From: CAWCWN01 sp963799245
GTDB taxonomy: Bacteria; Chloroflexota; Ktedonobacteria; Ktedonobacterales; Ktedonobacteraceae
Assembly (NCBI GenBank): GCA_963799245.1
Contig: CAWCWN010000003.1
Span: forward strand, 2,748,936-2,812,935
DNA: 64,000 nt
Direction: 5' to 3'
Under the pieces are notes generated by a model. The model ran no database searches. It was given only the letters and a program-made list of their open reading frames with translations, and was not told the DNA's origin. The position numbers and the translations under genes were made by a program. Below are positions 9,158-17,135 of this stretch, piece after piece. How positions within the stretch are numbered: position 1 is the stretch's first letter; the number at the start of each line of letters is the position of its first letter.

Positions 9158-9688
9158 ATGGAGATGACAGACAATGAACCTATGGATAAGAACGAACGGC
9201 TCATTCTGGGCATTGATCCTGGCTTTGGCCGCATGGGCTATGCTGTTGTGGCAGCGGGAAATGATCTCCGTTTGATCGGCTGCAACACGATCATGACTTC
9301 AGCGGATAAGGCCTATCCGCTGCGATTGCAGCAGATCTATGAGCAACTCAGTATGATCATTACCCAATATCGTCCGCGGGAGGCAGCCATAGAGAAACTC
9401 TTTTTTAGCAAGAATGTGACAACGGCCATCGAGGTAGCCCAGGCTCGCGGTGTAACCTTGTTGGCGCTCATCCAGAGTGGATTACCCATCTCCGAGTATA
9501 CGCCCAACGAGGTCAAGCAAGCTGTCACGGGCTACGGAGCTGCCAGGAAAGAGCAGATGGGAGCGATGGTCCAACTCTTGCTTCATCTGCCTGCAATCCC
9601 TCGGCCAGATGATGCCGCCGATGCTGCTGCCATCGCGATTTGTCATGCCCATATGCTTCGCGTCACCACGGCGAATGCTCGAACATAG
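9158..9688 (+). CDS. ruvC: RuvC Holliday-junction resolvase, about 176 aa
   Basis: RuvC cleaves Holliday junctions symmetrically as a dimer with RuvAB. Catalytic features are visible in order: LGIDPGFGRMGYAV (first Asp, DPG motif), AAIEKLFFSKN (Glu), EYTPNEVKQAVTGYGAARKEQM, and PDDAADAAAIAICH (the last Asp pair). Length is normal for the family (about 160-175 aa). The frame is open from a TTG at 9143; ATG 9158 or 9164 is more likely, with GAGGGAG at 9148-9154. No ruvA or ruvB is in the window, so this is probably an accessory-element copy rather than the chromosomal ruvCAB operon. A strong terminator follows. Confidence 0.92.
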   Translation: MEMTDNEPMDKNERLILGIDPGFGRMGYAVVAAGNDLRLIGCNTIMTSADKAYPLRLQQIYEQLSMIITQYRPREAAIEKLFFSKNVTTAIEVAQARGVTLLALIQSGLPISEYTPNEVKQAVTGYGAARKEQMGAMVQLLLHLPAIPRPDDAADAAAIAICHAHMLRVTTANART

Positions 9689-9737
9689 ATTATAGAGAGC
9701 CTGATAGCAGCAGATTTTCTTCCAGGGGAGAGCACAG

Positions 9738-9770
9738 GGATGGTTTTTCTCAGAAAAGCCATCCTTTTTT
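9738..9770 (+). terminator. Rho-independent terminator after ruvC
   Basis: GGATGGTTTTTCT (9738-9750), a 1-nt centre and AGAAAAGCCATCC (9752-9764) form a 13-bp stem followed by six T residues (9765-9770). It ends the cluster transcribed from the left. Confidence 0.88.
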
Positions 9771-9882
9771 GCTTTTGGAGAACGCTCACCACTCTACGAT
9801 AGGGAGTATTGCAGATTGAAAATAAGATTGGCTCTCTCCCGTGAGCCATCCATGAAGGCGTTTGCGGATTACCCGAAAGTTT

Positions 9883-11755
9883 GGTTCTTACGCAACCCCG
9901 CTGATGAAAAATGTGATATACTAGAGAGTCGAACATTTTTTCCATAGATATCCCCATCCGAGTAGAACGCTATGACCATTTTTCCAGAACTTTTCGACCA
10001 AGACATGCAGATTTCGCAGGTACATGTGGCTGATGAGATCACTCTCACCCTGCATGCAATGTCCCCAAGCGCCTCATGTCCGAATTGCGGGACCATCTCC
10101 AAGCGGGTGCAAAGCCGATATAGCCGAACCCTCCATGACCTTCCATCCAGTGGGCGTGCTGTTCATCTCATCATTCACGTGCGTCGCTTTTTCTGCAAAA
10201 AGAGCACCTGTGCGCAAAAGATCTTCGCTGAGCGGCTGCCAGAGCTTTGCCGTCCTCATGCCCAACGCACCATCCGACTACAAAAAGCTCTCAGCCAGCT
10301 TGGACTGGCAGCAGGAGGGCAGGCAGGGACACGCATAGGAAGCGAGCTAGGGATCAGCGGCAGTCGTGATACCATCTTGCGTCTCGTTCGTCAACACCAT
10401 CTGCCTGATCCTCCGAAGTCGCGAATTGTTGGTCTGGATGATTGGGCATGGAAACGTCGGCTCCGCTATGGGACCCTCATCTGTGATCTGGAGCGCGGTC
10501 TGCCCATTGATCTCCTTCCCGACCGCTCGGTCGAGACCGTCTCTGCCTGGTTGCAGGCTCATCCACATGTCGAAATGGTGAGCCGTGATGGCTCATCTGA
10601 GTATACCTCAGCCATCAAGAAAGGCGCTCCACAAGCCAGACAAGTAAGCGACCGTTGGCATCTGACCAAGAACCTTGCAGACTGTGTCTCAGTGGTGCTT
10701 GCCCACTGTTTTGCGCAGATCCGTCGTGCCGAGCAAGCGGCAATCACACCAGAGGAAGAAGGGGCACAACGACGCGAAGAGCGACGACCTTCCGAGACGC
10801 GAGCGGTTCAACAAGCGCAACTCGCTCGCCAGGCGGAGCGATTGGCACGCTATGAACACATCATCGCACTGCGAAAACAGGGGATGAAGTCAGCGGACAT
10901 TGCCACCCAGGTGGGCATGGCAGAACGGACGGTTCGGCATTGGCTCGCTCATGGAAGCGTCCCGGACTACACACATCGATGGCAACGAGCCAGTCCCATC
11001 GATCCCTATAAAGCCTATCTCGCGGAGCGGTGGAACCAGGGATGTCACAACAGATTACAACTGCTCAGAGAACTGAGAGCAAAAGGCTACAGAGGGTCCC
11101 AGCGAGGAGTCTACCGCTATGTAGCCACGTTGGAACCATCTTCCCTTCCTTCCGTGAAGCGCGGTTCTGCACCATCGAGGGGACAGAAAGCTTCCCCAAC
11201 TCAGCCCAACCCGCTCTTGACACTCTCAGTGAAACAGGTCACCTGGCTCTTTTTCCGCAAGCCCAACGATTTGAAGGAAGGAGAGCAGGAGAACCTCCGA
11301 CTGATGAGGCAGGCCACTCCACGAGCTGAGACCGCCTACCAACTGGTGAAACAGTTTCTCCAGATGGTACGTGAGCGCACAGGAGAACAGCTTGACGCCT
11401 GGCTCAAAGAAGTGGAAGCCAGCCATCTCGAAGCCTTTGAGTCGTTTGTCACTGGTGTGCAACAGGACAAAGACGCGGTGCTTGCAGGACTGACGTTGCC
11501 ATGGAGTAATGGTCCGTTAGAGGGGCACGTCAACCGGCTCAAACTGATCAAACGCAGCATGTATGGCCGCGCGAAGTTCGATCTGCTCCGGTTTCGAGTG
11601 CTGCACCATCCCGAAAAGAGAGAGGTGTCCCAAGACGCAAAAATGGGAGCTGATCACAAAGAACGAAGGGGTCGTGCCAAGAAGTTGAGAGCAGGAGAAA
11701 ATACCCTACCTTTTCAGCATACCACTTTTCGCATCAGCGGGGTTGCGTAAGAACC
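9883..11755 (+). mobile_element. ISL3-family insertion sequence, copy 1 (inside the Tn7-like left end)
   Basis: The ends GGTTCTTACGCAACCCCGCT (from 9883) and its inverted copy (to 11755) form a 25-bp terminal repeat. It splits the left-end sequence of the Tn7-like transposon: the missing continuation resumes at 11756 with AAAGATTGGCCGTTTCC. The flanks AAAGTTTG and AAAGATTG match at 7 of 8 positions, a plausible decayed 8-bp duplication. Length 1873 bp, the same as copy 2 at 17136-19008. Confidence 0.9.
9972..11750 (+). CDS. ISL3 transposase, 592 aa (copy 1)
   Basis: The N-terminal zinc-binding region (SCPNCGTISKRV...KKSTC) and a helix-turn-helix are followed by the DDE-type catalytic domain: IVGLDDWAWKR (Asp), VSRDGSSEYTSAI (Asp), and LPWSNGPLEGHVNRLKLIKR (Glu) near residue 515. 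An insertion of about 150 residues between the second Asp and the Glu holds a resolvase-like HTH (MKSADIATQVGMAERTVRHW). All are typical of ISL3 transposases. The protein is identical to the copy at 17141-18919, so the two are recent duplicates and probably functional. Confidence 0.93.
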   Translation: MTIFPELFDQDMQISQVHVADEITLTLHAMSPSASCPNCGTISKRVQSRYSRTLHDLPSSGRAVHLIIHVRRFFCKKSTCAQKIFAERLPELCRPHAQRTIRLQKALSQLGLAAGGQAGTRIGSELGISGSRDTILRLVRQHHLPDPPKSRIVGLDDWAWKRRLRYGTLICDLERGLPIDLLPDRSVETVSAWLQAHPHVEMVSRDGSSEYTSAIKKGAPQARQVSDRWHLTKNLADCVSVVLAHCFAQIRRAEQAAITPEEEGAQRREERRPSETRAVQQAQLARQAERLARYEHIIALRKQGMKSADIATQVGMAERTVRHWLAHGSVPDYTHRWQRASPIDPYKAYLAERWNQGCHNRLQLLRELRAKGYRGSQRGVYRYVATLEPSSLPSVKRGSAPSRGQKASPTQPNPLLTLSVKQVTWLFFRKPNDLKEGEQENLRLMRQATPRAETAYQLVKQFLQMVRERTGEQLDAWLKEVEASHLEAFESFVTGVQQDKDAVLAGLTLPWSNGPLEGHVNRLKLIKRSMYGRAKFDLLRFRVLHHPEKREVSQDAKMGADHKERRGRAKKLRAGENTLPFQHTTFRISGVA

Positions 11756-11830
11756 AAAGATTGGCCGTTTCCTCCCAAAAGTTTGGCCACAAGTACCAAA
11801 AAGTTTGTTTCATCCGGAAGTTTGTATTAG
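11756..11830 (+). repeat. Left-end repeated sites of the Tn7-like transposon
   Basis: Beyond the ISL3 insertion, four AAGTTTG-like units recur: AAAGATTGGCC (11756), AAAAGTTTGGCC (11777), AAAAAGTTTG (11798) and GGAAGTTTG (11816), about 18-21 bp apart. With the outermost AAAGTTT at 9876 they resemble an array of TnsB-binding sites. The right end has only two. Unequal site numbers at the two ends are a known trait of Tn7-like elements. Confidence 0.65.
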
Positions 11831-11879
11831 GCTTGAGAAAGGGACGTTGAAGACACATTGCTAGAGGGAGGAAACGGCC

Positions 11880-12707
11880 ATGGCAAAAGCCCTTGATGGC
11901 ACAGCGCTGTATACCTACTTTCGCCGTCTCGGTTTTCCACGAGAAACCCAGGATTGCTCATTCAGCATCCGCTCGTCACCCCCAAGCCGCACCCCAGGCG
12001 CTCGTCGAGGCAATATGCCGGTCTGGTATCCCTCCCAAAAGATGCACTGCATCATCAAGGCGGAGAGCACCAAAGTCGAATTTCCGTTTTTGCTGCAAGC
12101 TGAGCACGATGATGATGTCCTGGAGATGTGGGATCAGCCCCCATCCATTCCCCTGGAATATCTCGACAAACATGGCCGCATGCAGCGACCAATGCATACC
12201 GCAGACTACTTTGTTTTTCGGTATCGGCGAGTGTGGATGGATTGAGTGCAAACCAGCGCAAGAACTCAGCCGACTGCTGAGAAGCAGCCCAATCGCTATG
12301 TGCGCGATGAGCAGGGCATGTGGCGTTGCCCTCCCGGCGAGGCATTTGCTGCCAAATATGGACTCACCTATCAGGTTTGGTCTTCTGACAATATTAACTG
12401 GGCGGCACAAGAGAATGCGCTCTTTCTGGAGGACTACTACCAGCATCTCGACCGCCTTGTCGTGCCAGAGTCGACATTAGCGATCCTCCACCGATTGGTT
12501 GAGAAACACCCTGGCATCTCTTGTCTGACCTTCAGGCGGCATCTCCGAGATCTCCTGCTGATCTCATCAATATTGCCATTGCCAGGCATGACCTGTACGT
12601 TGATCTGGCAACCTACCGACTTTCGGAGCCATGGCGTACGCCGGTATTTCGCACGCGGCACCTGGCGCGAGCCTCTAGCCAGCCAAGTGATCAGAGCAAC
12701 GAATGAG
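11880..12707 (+). pseudogene. tnsA: tnsA-like endonuclease, frameshifted
   Basis: TnsA cuts the 5' ends of the transposon during Tn7-type transposition. The first frame (from 11880) gives ALDGTALYTYFRRLGFPR and the nuclease-core motif MHTADYF; a stop at 12243 interrupts. A shift near 12230 continues with GWIECKP, the ECKP half of the catalytic site, and another shift at about 12260 leads into KYGLTYQVWSSDNINWAAQE. That segment is typical of TnsA proteins of this Tn7-like branch. A third shift near 12525 carries the C-terminus. At least three frame changes make the gene non-functional unless the sequence contains errors. It lies just inside the left-end repeats. Confidence 0.7.
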
Positions 12708-14455
12708 CTCTCCCACAGAAATCACTTCTCCTGCCAGTATCACTGCGGAAGGGCAGGAACTGCTTGACCAGGCACGAGAAGTGGATCTGGCTGACGGCCA
12801 TCTTTCGCAATCGGGTGATCAACCCTGATCAGTACCATGATGATGAGCAGATGCAAGTGGCTGCACGATGCGACAACCATTCCTGCACGAACAAAACGTC
12901 GTTGGCATCAATGGTATCGAGAAGCGAGAGGCGCTACGGAAGCGGCTTGATCGGCTTGCTTCCGAAGTCAGCCAACTGTGGAGAAAACGGGAAATGACCC
13001 GGAGAGTGAGTCACGCTCATCCAGCAGGTGCTTGAAACCCATTACGATACCGTCACCAAAACCCAAACGAGGAGCCTACGGGGAGTATCTCAGACTGTCC
13101 GAAGAACAGCATCTCAAGCCAGTGAGCCAGCGGACATTTTACCAGAAGTGCAGCAGCCACAAAGCGAAGTATGATCAAACTCTGGCACGAGAAGGAAGCC
13201 GTGCTGCTTACCCATTCAAGGACTACACTCGCGAATCGGAGAAAACAGTCAGTCGGCATGGGAGCTACGCCTGGGCCATGGCTCATCTTGATCATACAGA
13301 ATTGAATCTGGTTCTTGTGCGATTCGAGAACAGGCCAACCTCTGGGGAAATGCTGGCTGACATTGCTGATCCTCTCCCATCCCAGGCGCATTGCCGCTTA
13401 CTACCTCACCTTTGACCGCCCAGTTATCGCTCCTGTCTGATGGCGTCCTTCGTCTGTGTGTGAAACGATACGGCCGGCTGCCAACAGCCATCACGGTCGA
13501 TGGGGGGCCTGAGTTTCAGAGTGTGTACTTTGAGCAACTGCTCGCTCTCTATCGGGTACGCAAACACCAGCGCCCAGCCGCGGAACCACGATTCGGTTCG
13601 CCCCAGGAACGCTCTTTGGAACCATGGAGACCGAATTTCTCTACCATCTGCTGGGCAACACGCAGGCGACACAGCAGCCCAGACTCATGACGAAAGCGAC
13701 CGATCCCGAGCGCCATGCGGTCTGGACCCTGCCAGCGCTTGCGGAGCGTGTCAGCAATGGGCCGATGAGGAATATGACACCATGCCGGCATCCGGCACTT
13801 GGGCATGACGCCGCGGGAAGCCTACGAGTTCAGTATCAAGCAGAGATGGAGCAGCGAGCGCACAAAGACATTCCCTACGATGATGCCTTCCTCAAAGCGA
13901 CTTTCCCGACGACCAGGAAGGGGACGGCAAAGGTCGAGCCAGGCGTTGGGGTGCGGATGAATTACCTGGACTACTGGTGTGAAGCGATGCGAGACCCAAC
14001 CGTCGAAGGGACCCAGGTCAAGGTACGCTATGACCCGTTTGATGTGAGCATCGGGTATGTCTACATTGATAGGAGATGGCGAAAATGTAGCACGCCATAC
14101 ACCGAATTCGCGAGGTGTTCTGAGCGTGAACTCCAACTCCTCACCAGGAACTACGCCAACGGAATCGTCTCCAGTATGGAAAAGAGCATATCGAGGTGAC
14201 GCAGAAGCAACTTGCAACGTTCCGGCGAGAGAATACCGACATTGAGGCCATTCTCCGCCAGCAGCGCCATGATCGAGAAACCAGGGCAGCGCTGATGGTC
14301 CTGGAAGGGGGCAAAGCAACCAGGGCCGGGGAGATCCTCCGATACCTCAGCCAGCGGAGGTTCGCGACGAGCAGCAGAGAGCGGTCTCAGAAGAGATGCC
14401 GGCGCGTCCCAATCCGTATGACAATCTGCTCGTTTTCAAGCGGATTCGCCTATGA
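12704..14455 (+). pseudogene. tnsB: tnsB-like DDE transposase, heavily frameshifted
   Basis: Pieces of a Mu/TnsB-type transposase are spread over three frames. They are: a basic region (KRRWHQWYREAEARYGSG-like) near 12900; HLDHTELNLVLVR, the first catalytic Asp, near 13290; AITVDGGPEFQSVYFEQ, the second Asp, near 13490; METEFLYHLLGNTQATQQ, the catalytic Glu region, at 13624; and a Mu C-terminal beta-barrel-like part (RYDPFDVSIGYVYID) near 14030. Order and spacing match TnsB (about 580-600 aa). At least five frame changes are needed, so this copy is dead. It abuts tnsC, whose ATG at 14452 overlaps its 3' end. Confidence 0.75.
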
Positions 14456-15657
14456 GGGACGAGTTCGATCAACAAGGGGCATTGCGAGAGGAACCAGAAT
14501 CCTTTCCTCCCGAGTTGCTCCAACAGCCTCCAGGAGCGCGGCAGGAGTATTTTGAACAGCACTGCCTCGTTGAACATCCACGCTTACTCGAAGCGCTCGA
14601 TGTAATCGTGCAGAGCATTTGCCCACCAGGAGTTGGAGCAAGCACGCGGCGGCCAGGAACCATGGTCCTGGTGATTGGCCCGAGTCGGGTGGGCAAAACG
14701 ACGCTCATCCGCCTGCTCGAAGAACGCCTGCTTGCCTACACAAAAGCGCAGATGCAATCCGACCCCAGTTTCATCCCCTTTGCCAGCGTTTTGGCTGCGG
14801 GACCCGATGTCAGCCGATTCGAGTGGGTAGAGTATTACCGAGCGGTCCTGCGCAGCTTCCATGATCCGTTTGTTGACGGGAAAACCGCGCGGATACCGGC
14901 AAGAGCCCTTCGAGAAGCAATGGAAACAGCCTTGATCGAGCGCAAGCCACTTGCTATCATTGTCGATGAGGCTCATCACCTGGCCAAGGCAGCAAGTGGC
15001 CGCCGACTTCAGGACCATCTTGATCACCTGAAACATTTCGAGAATGCAACCGGCGTCAGCCACATTCTCGTGGGCACCTACGAAATGAGATCGTTTAGAC
15101 GGATCAATGCGCAATTAGCCTGTCGGAGCGTTGATGTCCATTTTCCCCGGTATGATGCAGCCAAAGAGGAAGATGCACAGGTGTTCCGCAGCGTGTTATG
15201 GGCGTTGCAGAGGCAACTCCCTGTAGAAAAAGAGCCCCATCTTGTCGAGCACTGGGAGTTTTTGTATGCCCGGAGTATCGGATGCATCGGGTTATTGAAA
15301 ATGCACCTGAATCGAGCATTGAATTTGGCATTGGCAGAACAGGCCAAAACCGTGACACTGGCTCACTTGCGCAAAACTGCCCCGTCAGAGACGCGAGTAG
15401 AACTGGCCTTACGCAATGCATTGGAGAGTGAGGCAGAGCTGACGGAGTCCGATGGTGCTGATGAGCGGCTTCTGACGCTCTTGGGACTGCGAGGATCTCG
15501 CACGACACAGCAGGCAAAGGCACAGACCGACGAGCCATCTCCATCGCCCAAGAGACACGATCGGCCTGGGAAACGATCACCTGGCCGAGATTCAACCGGG
15601 CAAGTACCTGGCGAAGATCTGTCGAAGCCTCTTTCAGACGAAGAGCAAGCTGGATGA
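14452..15657 (+). CDS. tnsC: TnsC-type AAA+ transposition regulator, 401 aa
   Basis: TnsC links the target selector (TniQ/TnsD) to the TnsAB transposase and needs ATP. Visible motifs: Walker A VIGPSRVGKTT at about residue 84, Walker B LAIIVDEAHHL at about 166, and sensor-1-like VSHILVGTYEM at about 205. The C-terminal helical region resembles TniB/TnsC proteins of other Tn7-like elements; the last 80 residues are charged and low in complexity. The ORF is uninterrupted, the only clearly intact transposition gene here. Its stop overlaps the tniQ start by ATGA at 15654-15657, which suggests coupled translation. Confidence 0.88.
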   Translation: MRDEFDQQGALREEPESFPPELLQQPPGARQEYFEQHCLVEHPRLLEALDVIVQSICPPGVGASTRRPGTMVLVIGPSRVGKTTLIRLLEERLLAYTKAQMQSDPSFIPFASVLAAGPDVSRFEWVEYYRAVLRSFHDPFVDGKTARIPARALREAMETALIERKPLAIIVDEAHHLAKAASGRRLQDHLDHLKHFENATGVSHILVGTYEMRSFRRINAQLACRSVDVHFPRYDAAKEEDAQVFRSVLWALQRQLPVEKEPHLVEHWEFLYARSIGCIGLLKMHLNRALNLALAEQAKTVTLAHLRKTAPSETRVELALRNALESEAELTESDGADERLLTLLGLRGSRTTQQAKAQTDEPSPSPKRHDRPGKRSPGRDSTGQVPGEDLSKPLSDEEQAG

Positions 15658-17058
15658 GCATGACTCGACACTCCTCCTCTTCCATGCGTATTCTCATTTC
15701 CTGGCGAGACCGTCAGGATGTCTTTCAGGAAAATGATATTCCTGCACGCAGTCGGCTTTACAGCGTTAAACCACAAGCCATCCGAAGTCTCTGGCAAGAG
15801 AGCTTGACCAGCTACCTCAACCGGTTGGGATGGAGGCACCATATCCTGCCACGAGCACTTGTGATCCAAGAAATTGTGCCTCATCTCAGCGATGACCGCC
15901 CTCATCGTCATCTGGCCACGTTCTCTCGAGAAGGTGGTGCTATGAATATCAACGGGATCGGAGCACTTGCAACCGCATGGTCAACACTCCTTGAACAGCT
16001 CACAGGGCGATCAGACTTGCATTTCCTGACGTTGCTCTGGTGGATCGGGAACTTTTCTGCGCGCGGACATCTTCGGAAGACTCCGGCTTGGTGTGCGGCC
16101 TGCTATGCTCAATGGTTAAAGAAGGATCTTGCAATCTATCAACCATTGCTCTGGATGATTTGCGTGGTGACGATCTGTCCCCAGCACCAACGACAGTTAG
16201 AAGAGCGTTGTCCTCACTGTCAGAAGCACCAGTCGGTCATTGCACTGGGGACGCATCCCGGACACTGCACCCAATGCAATACCTGGTTAGGCTCCACACC
16301 GGATACTGGAACAACCGTAGAAGCAGACGAGAAGACAATGCGTTGGCAGGCATGGGTGATTTCCCACGCTTGAAGAACTGCGTGTAGCAAGTATGGTTTC
16401 TGGAGAACTTTCATGGGAGCCATTTTTTACGAGCCTAGCAATTTGCATGAAGGAGTGGGGCGCCTGCTCAAAACTCTCTGATCTGACAGGGCTGGATCGC
16501 ACCACGTTCTATCTCTGGCTTGGTCGTATGCGTCGCGCCTCTTCTTACACACCTACGCTTGAAGCCATTCTCTCATTCTGTTATGCCTGCAATCTGACTC
16601 CTCTTCAACTCATGACAGCGCCAGATTCTCTTCTCCACGCCGTTCAAAATGGCGCTCCAGCACGGGAGCCTCGACCTCACCGCTCCAAGCGCAACGTGGA
16701 CCGCAAACGCGCTTGGGAACTCATTCAGGCGGTACTTGATGGCCGTGAGGAGCTGACAGGTGTGATGCAACTTGCTCGGCGTCTGGGACATCACCAGAGC
16801 CTTCTTTGGCAGTACTTCCCTCAAGAATGTGCATTGATTGCACAACGCTACCAGGGGTATCAGAAGCAACGAAGGAAAGAGCGTGAAACACGAGTCTGTG
16901 AAGAGATACGGCAGACCGTGATCACGCTTCATGTCCAGAACATATTTCCCTCGCACCACAAAGTGAGAGCCTTGCTTTCTGATCCCAATCTCATGCGCAT
17001 GCCAGAAGCGAGCGCGATCTGGCATGCGGTTCGCCGTGAACTTGGATTAGAGCGATGA
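15654..17058 (+). pseudogene. tniQ: TniQ/TnsD-like target-selection protein, frameshifted
   Basis: The first 239 codons (15654-16373) give the TniQ signature (SLWQESLTSYLNRL near residue 46) and two zinc-binding clusters (PAWCAACYAQW; CPQHQRQLEERCPHCQ followed by CTQCNTWLG). A stop ends this frame at 16373, and a second frame runs from about 16374 to 17058. It starts EELRVASMVSGELSWE and contains a helix-turn-helix (LSDLTGLDRTTFYLWLGRM). Together they make about 465 residues, the size of TnsD, which carries a C-terminal DNA-binding part for a fixed attachment site. I read it as one gene with a single frameshift near 16372. Two separate genes (short TniQ plus an HTH protein starting at 16393) remain possible. 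Confidence 0.7.
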
Positions 17059-17064
17059 AAAGAG

Positions 17065-17111
17065 CGGCCAAACTTTCGGGAGGAAACGGCCAAACTTTCG
17101 GGTAATCCGCA
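17065..17111 (+). repeat. Right-end repeated sites of the Tn7-like transposon
   Basis: CGGCCAAACTTTCGGG occurs at 17065-17080 and again at 17087-17102, 22 bp apart. TAATCCGCA then ends the element at 17111. The inverse of this array matches the left end at 9863-9882 and 11763-11790. These are the presumed TnsB-binding sites. Confidence 0.8.
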
Positions 17112-17135
17112 GCGTTGCGAGTTGTCAAAATGTTT

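Larger units (their letters stand above)
9863..17111 (+). mobile_element. Tn7-like transposon (tnsA-tnsB-tnsC-tniQ) with 5-bp target duplication
   Basis: Both outer ends read TGCGGATTACCCGAAAG inward (left from 9863; right, inverted, ending at 17111). They are flanked by the direct repeat GCGTT at 9858-9862 and 17112-17116, the 5-bp duplication expected of Tn7-like elements. Inside are remnants of TnsA and TnsB, an intact TnsC-type ATPase, a TniQ/TnsD protein and repeated end sites. Without the ISL3 insertion the element would be about 5.4 kb. There is no CRISPR effector or array and little cargo. The left (tnsA) end lies 175 bp from the ruvC stop codon. Confidence 0.88.

Noticed and set aside
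9863..17111. CRISPR-associated transposon
   Set aside because: No Cas12k or Cascade gene and no repeat array is within the boundaries; the TniQ is TnsD-sized, consistent with fixed-site targeting.
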